Shown here: positions 58,460 to 58,539 of the stretch, piece after piece
Position numbering within the stretch: the stretch's first letter is position 1
How the letters are laid out: each line of letters starts with the position of its first letter
Source of the DNA: F23-D06 sp045116675
Lineage (GTDB): Bacteria > Bacteroidota > Bacteroidia > Bacteroidales > WCHB1-69
DNA length: 58,539 bases
Reading direction: 5' to 3'
Assembly: GCA_045116675.1 (NCBI GenBank)
Contig: JBGUMF010000040.1
Coordinates: 1-58,539, forward strand
Position numbers and translations under genes: made by a program
Notes under the pieces: model-generated
The model's database searches: none
The model's input: the letters and a program-made list of their open reading frames with translations, nothing else
What the model was told of the DNA's origin: nothing

Positions 58460-58539
58460 CTAATAGGTGAGCCGTTTTTTCGGCTGGTCCATGGAGAAGA
58501 CACCGTCGCCGGTGGTTCGGATGACGAACAGCCCGGCGT
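58460..58539 (-). CDS. C-terminal end of an unidentified protein (cut by window edge)
   Basis: The minus strand is open from the right edge to a TAG, giving a 25-residue C-terminal tail AGLFVIRTTGDGVFSMDQPK plus five more residues. It reads like a folded beta-rich C terminus and has codon use like its neighbours; the other minus frames are Arg/Pro-rich and look non-coding. The gene would converge with the DUF4954 gene. Too little is visible to name a family. Confidence 0.45.
   Translation of the reverse strand, partial: AGLFVIRTTGDGVFSMDQPKKRLTY

Noticed and set aside
1..58539. tRNA, rRNA, riboswitch or prophage genes
   Set aside because: I scanned the intergenic spacers and found no cloverleaf, rRNA segment, known riboswitch core, integrase or phage structural gene. 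A tRNAscan/Infernal run would be decisive.

Overview
This 58.5 kb window looks like ordinary chromosome of a member of the Bacteroidales (Bacteroidota). The gene content points there: a two-subunit 2-oxoacid:ferredoxin oxidoreductase, DUF4831 and DUF4954 proteins, a LptE/SecG block behind a receiver-less sigma-54 activator, a CreD cluster and an alpha-2-macroglobulin without partner genes typical of Proteobacteria. Many promoters also carry the Bacteroidota -7 element TAnnTTTG, and start codons lack Shine-Dalgarno sequences. Genes are fairly GC-rich and intergenic spacers are very AT-rich. No tRNA, rRNA, CRISPR array or prophage is visible. I cannot name the genus.

Layout. 1-2.2 kb: end of endonuclease III and a ComM-type ATPase. 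2.17-3.1 kb: tandem and inverted palindromic repeats next to a Y1 (HUH) REP-associated transposase. 3.2-8.9 kb, minus strand: a tightly packed four-gene operon made of a two-TM, RCK-like protein with a C-terminal RyR domain, a stand-alone RyR domain, a membrane-anchored TIR protein and a secreted TPR protein. This is the best candidate for an undescribed signalling or defence system here. 9-16 kb: an orphan small protein, an M48 protease with an outer-membrane-barrel-like partner, ArgS and PepD. 16-25.5 kb: an operon of a DUF4831 protein, a lipoprotein, a radical SAM protein and a 2017-residue alpha-2-macroglobulin, then a YugP-type zinc peptidase. 25.7-32 kb: sigma-54 activator, LptE, SecG, then trigger factor-ClpP-ClpX. 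32-36.2 kb, minus: DjlA-like J protein, KdsC and ClpC. 36.4-41.5 kb: GyrA and two secreted TPR paralogues ending at a strong terminator. 41.5-44.8 kb, minus: KorAB. 45-47.4 kb: membrane protein, winged-helix regulator and CreD, with two matching palindromic operator candidates. 47.5-58.4 kb: FKBP, a DUF4405 membrane protein, ParC, a di-haem peroxidase overlapping a GH106-like glycosidase, a small secreted protein and a DUF4954 beta-helix protein. A gene on the minus strand runs off the right edge.

How the parts fit. Much of the window is housekeeping: protein quality control (Tig, ClpP, ClpX, ClpC, FKBP, proteases), DNA topology (GyrA, ParC), envelope assembly (LptE, SecG, KdsC, A2M) and anaerobic carbon metabolism (Kor). 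The accessory signal is concentrated at 2.2-9.4 kb. In the RyR/TIR operon the predicted topology runs from periplasm (TPR protein and TIR ectodomain) through the membrane to the cytoplasm (TIR enzyme, RyR sensor), and could end at an ion-channel-like effector. That wiring is inferred from domain content and gene order only.
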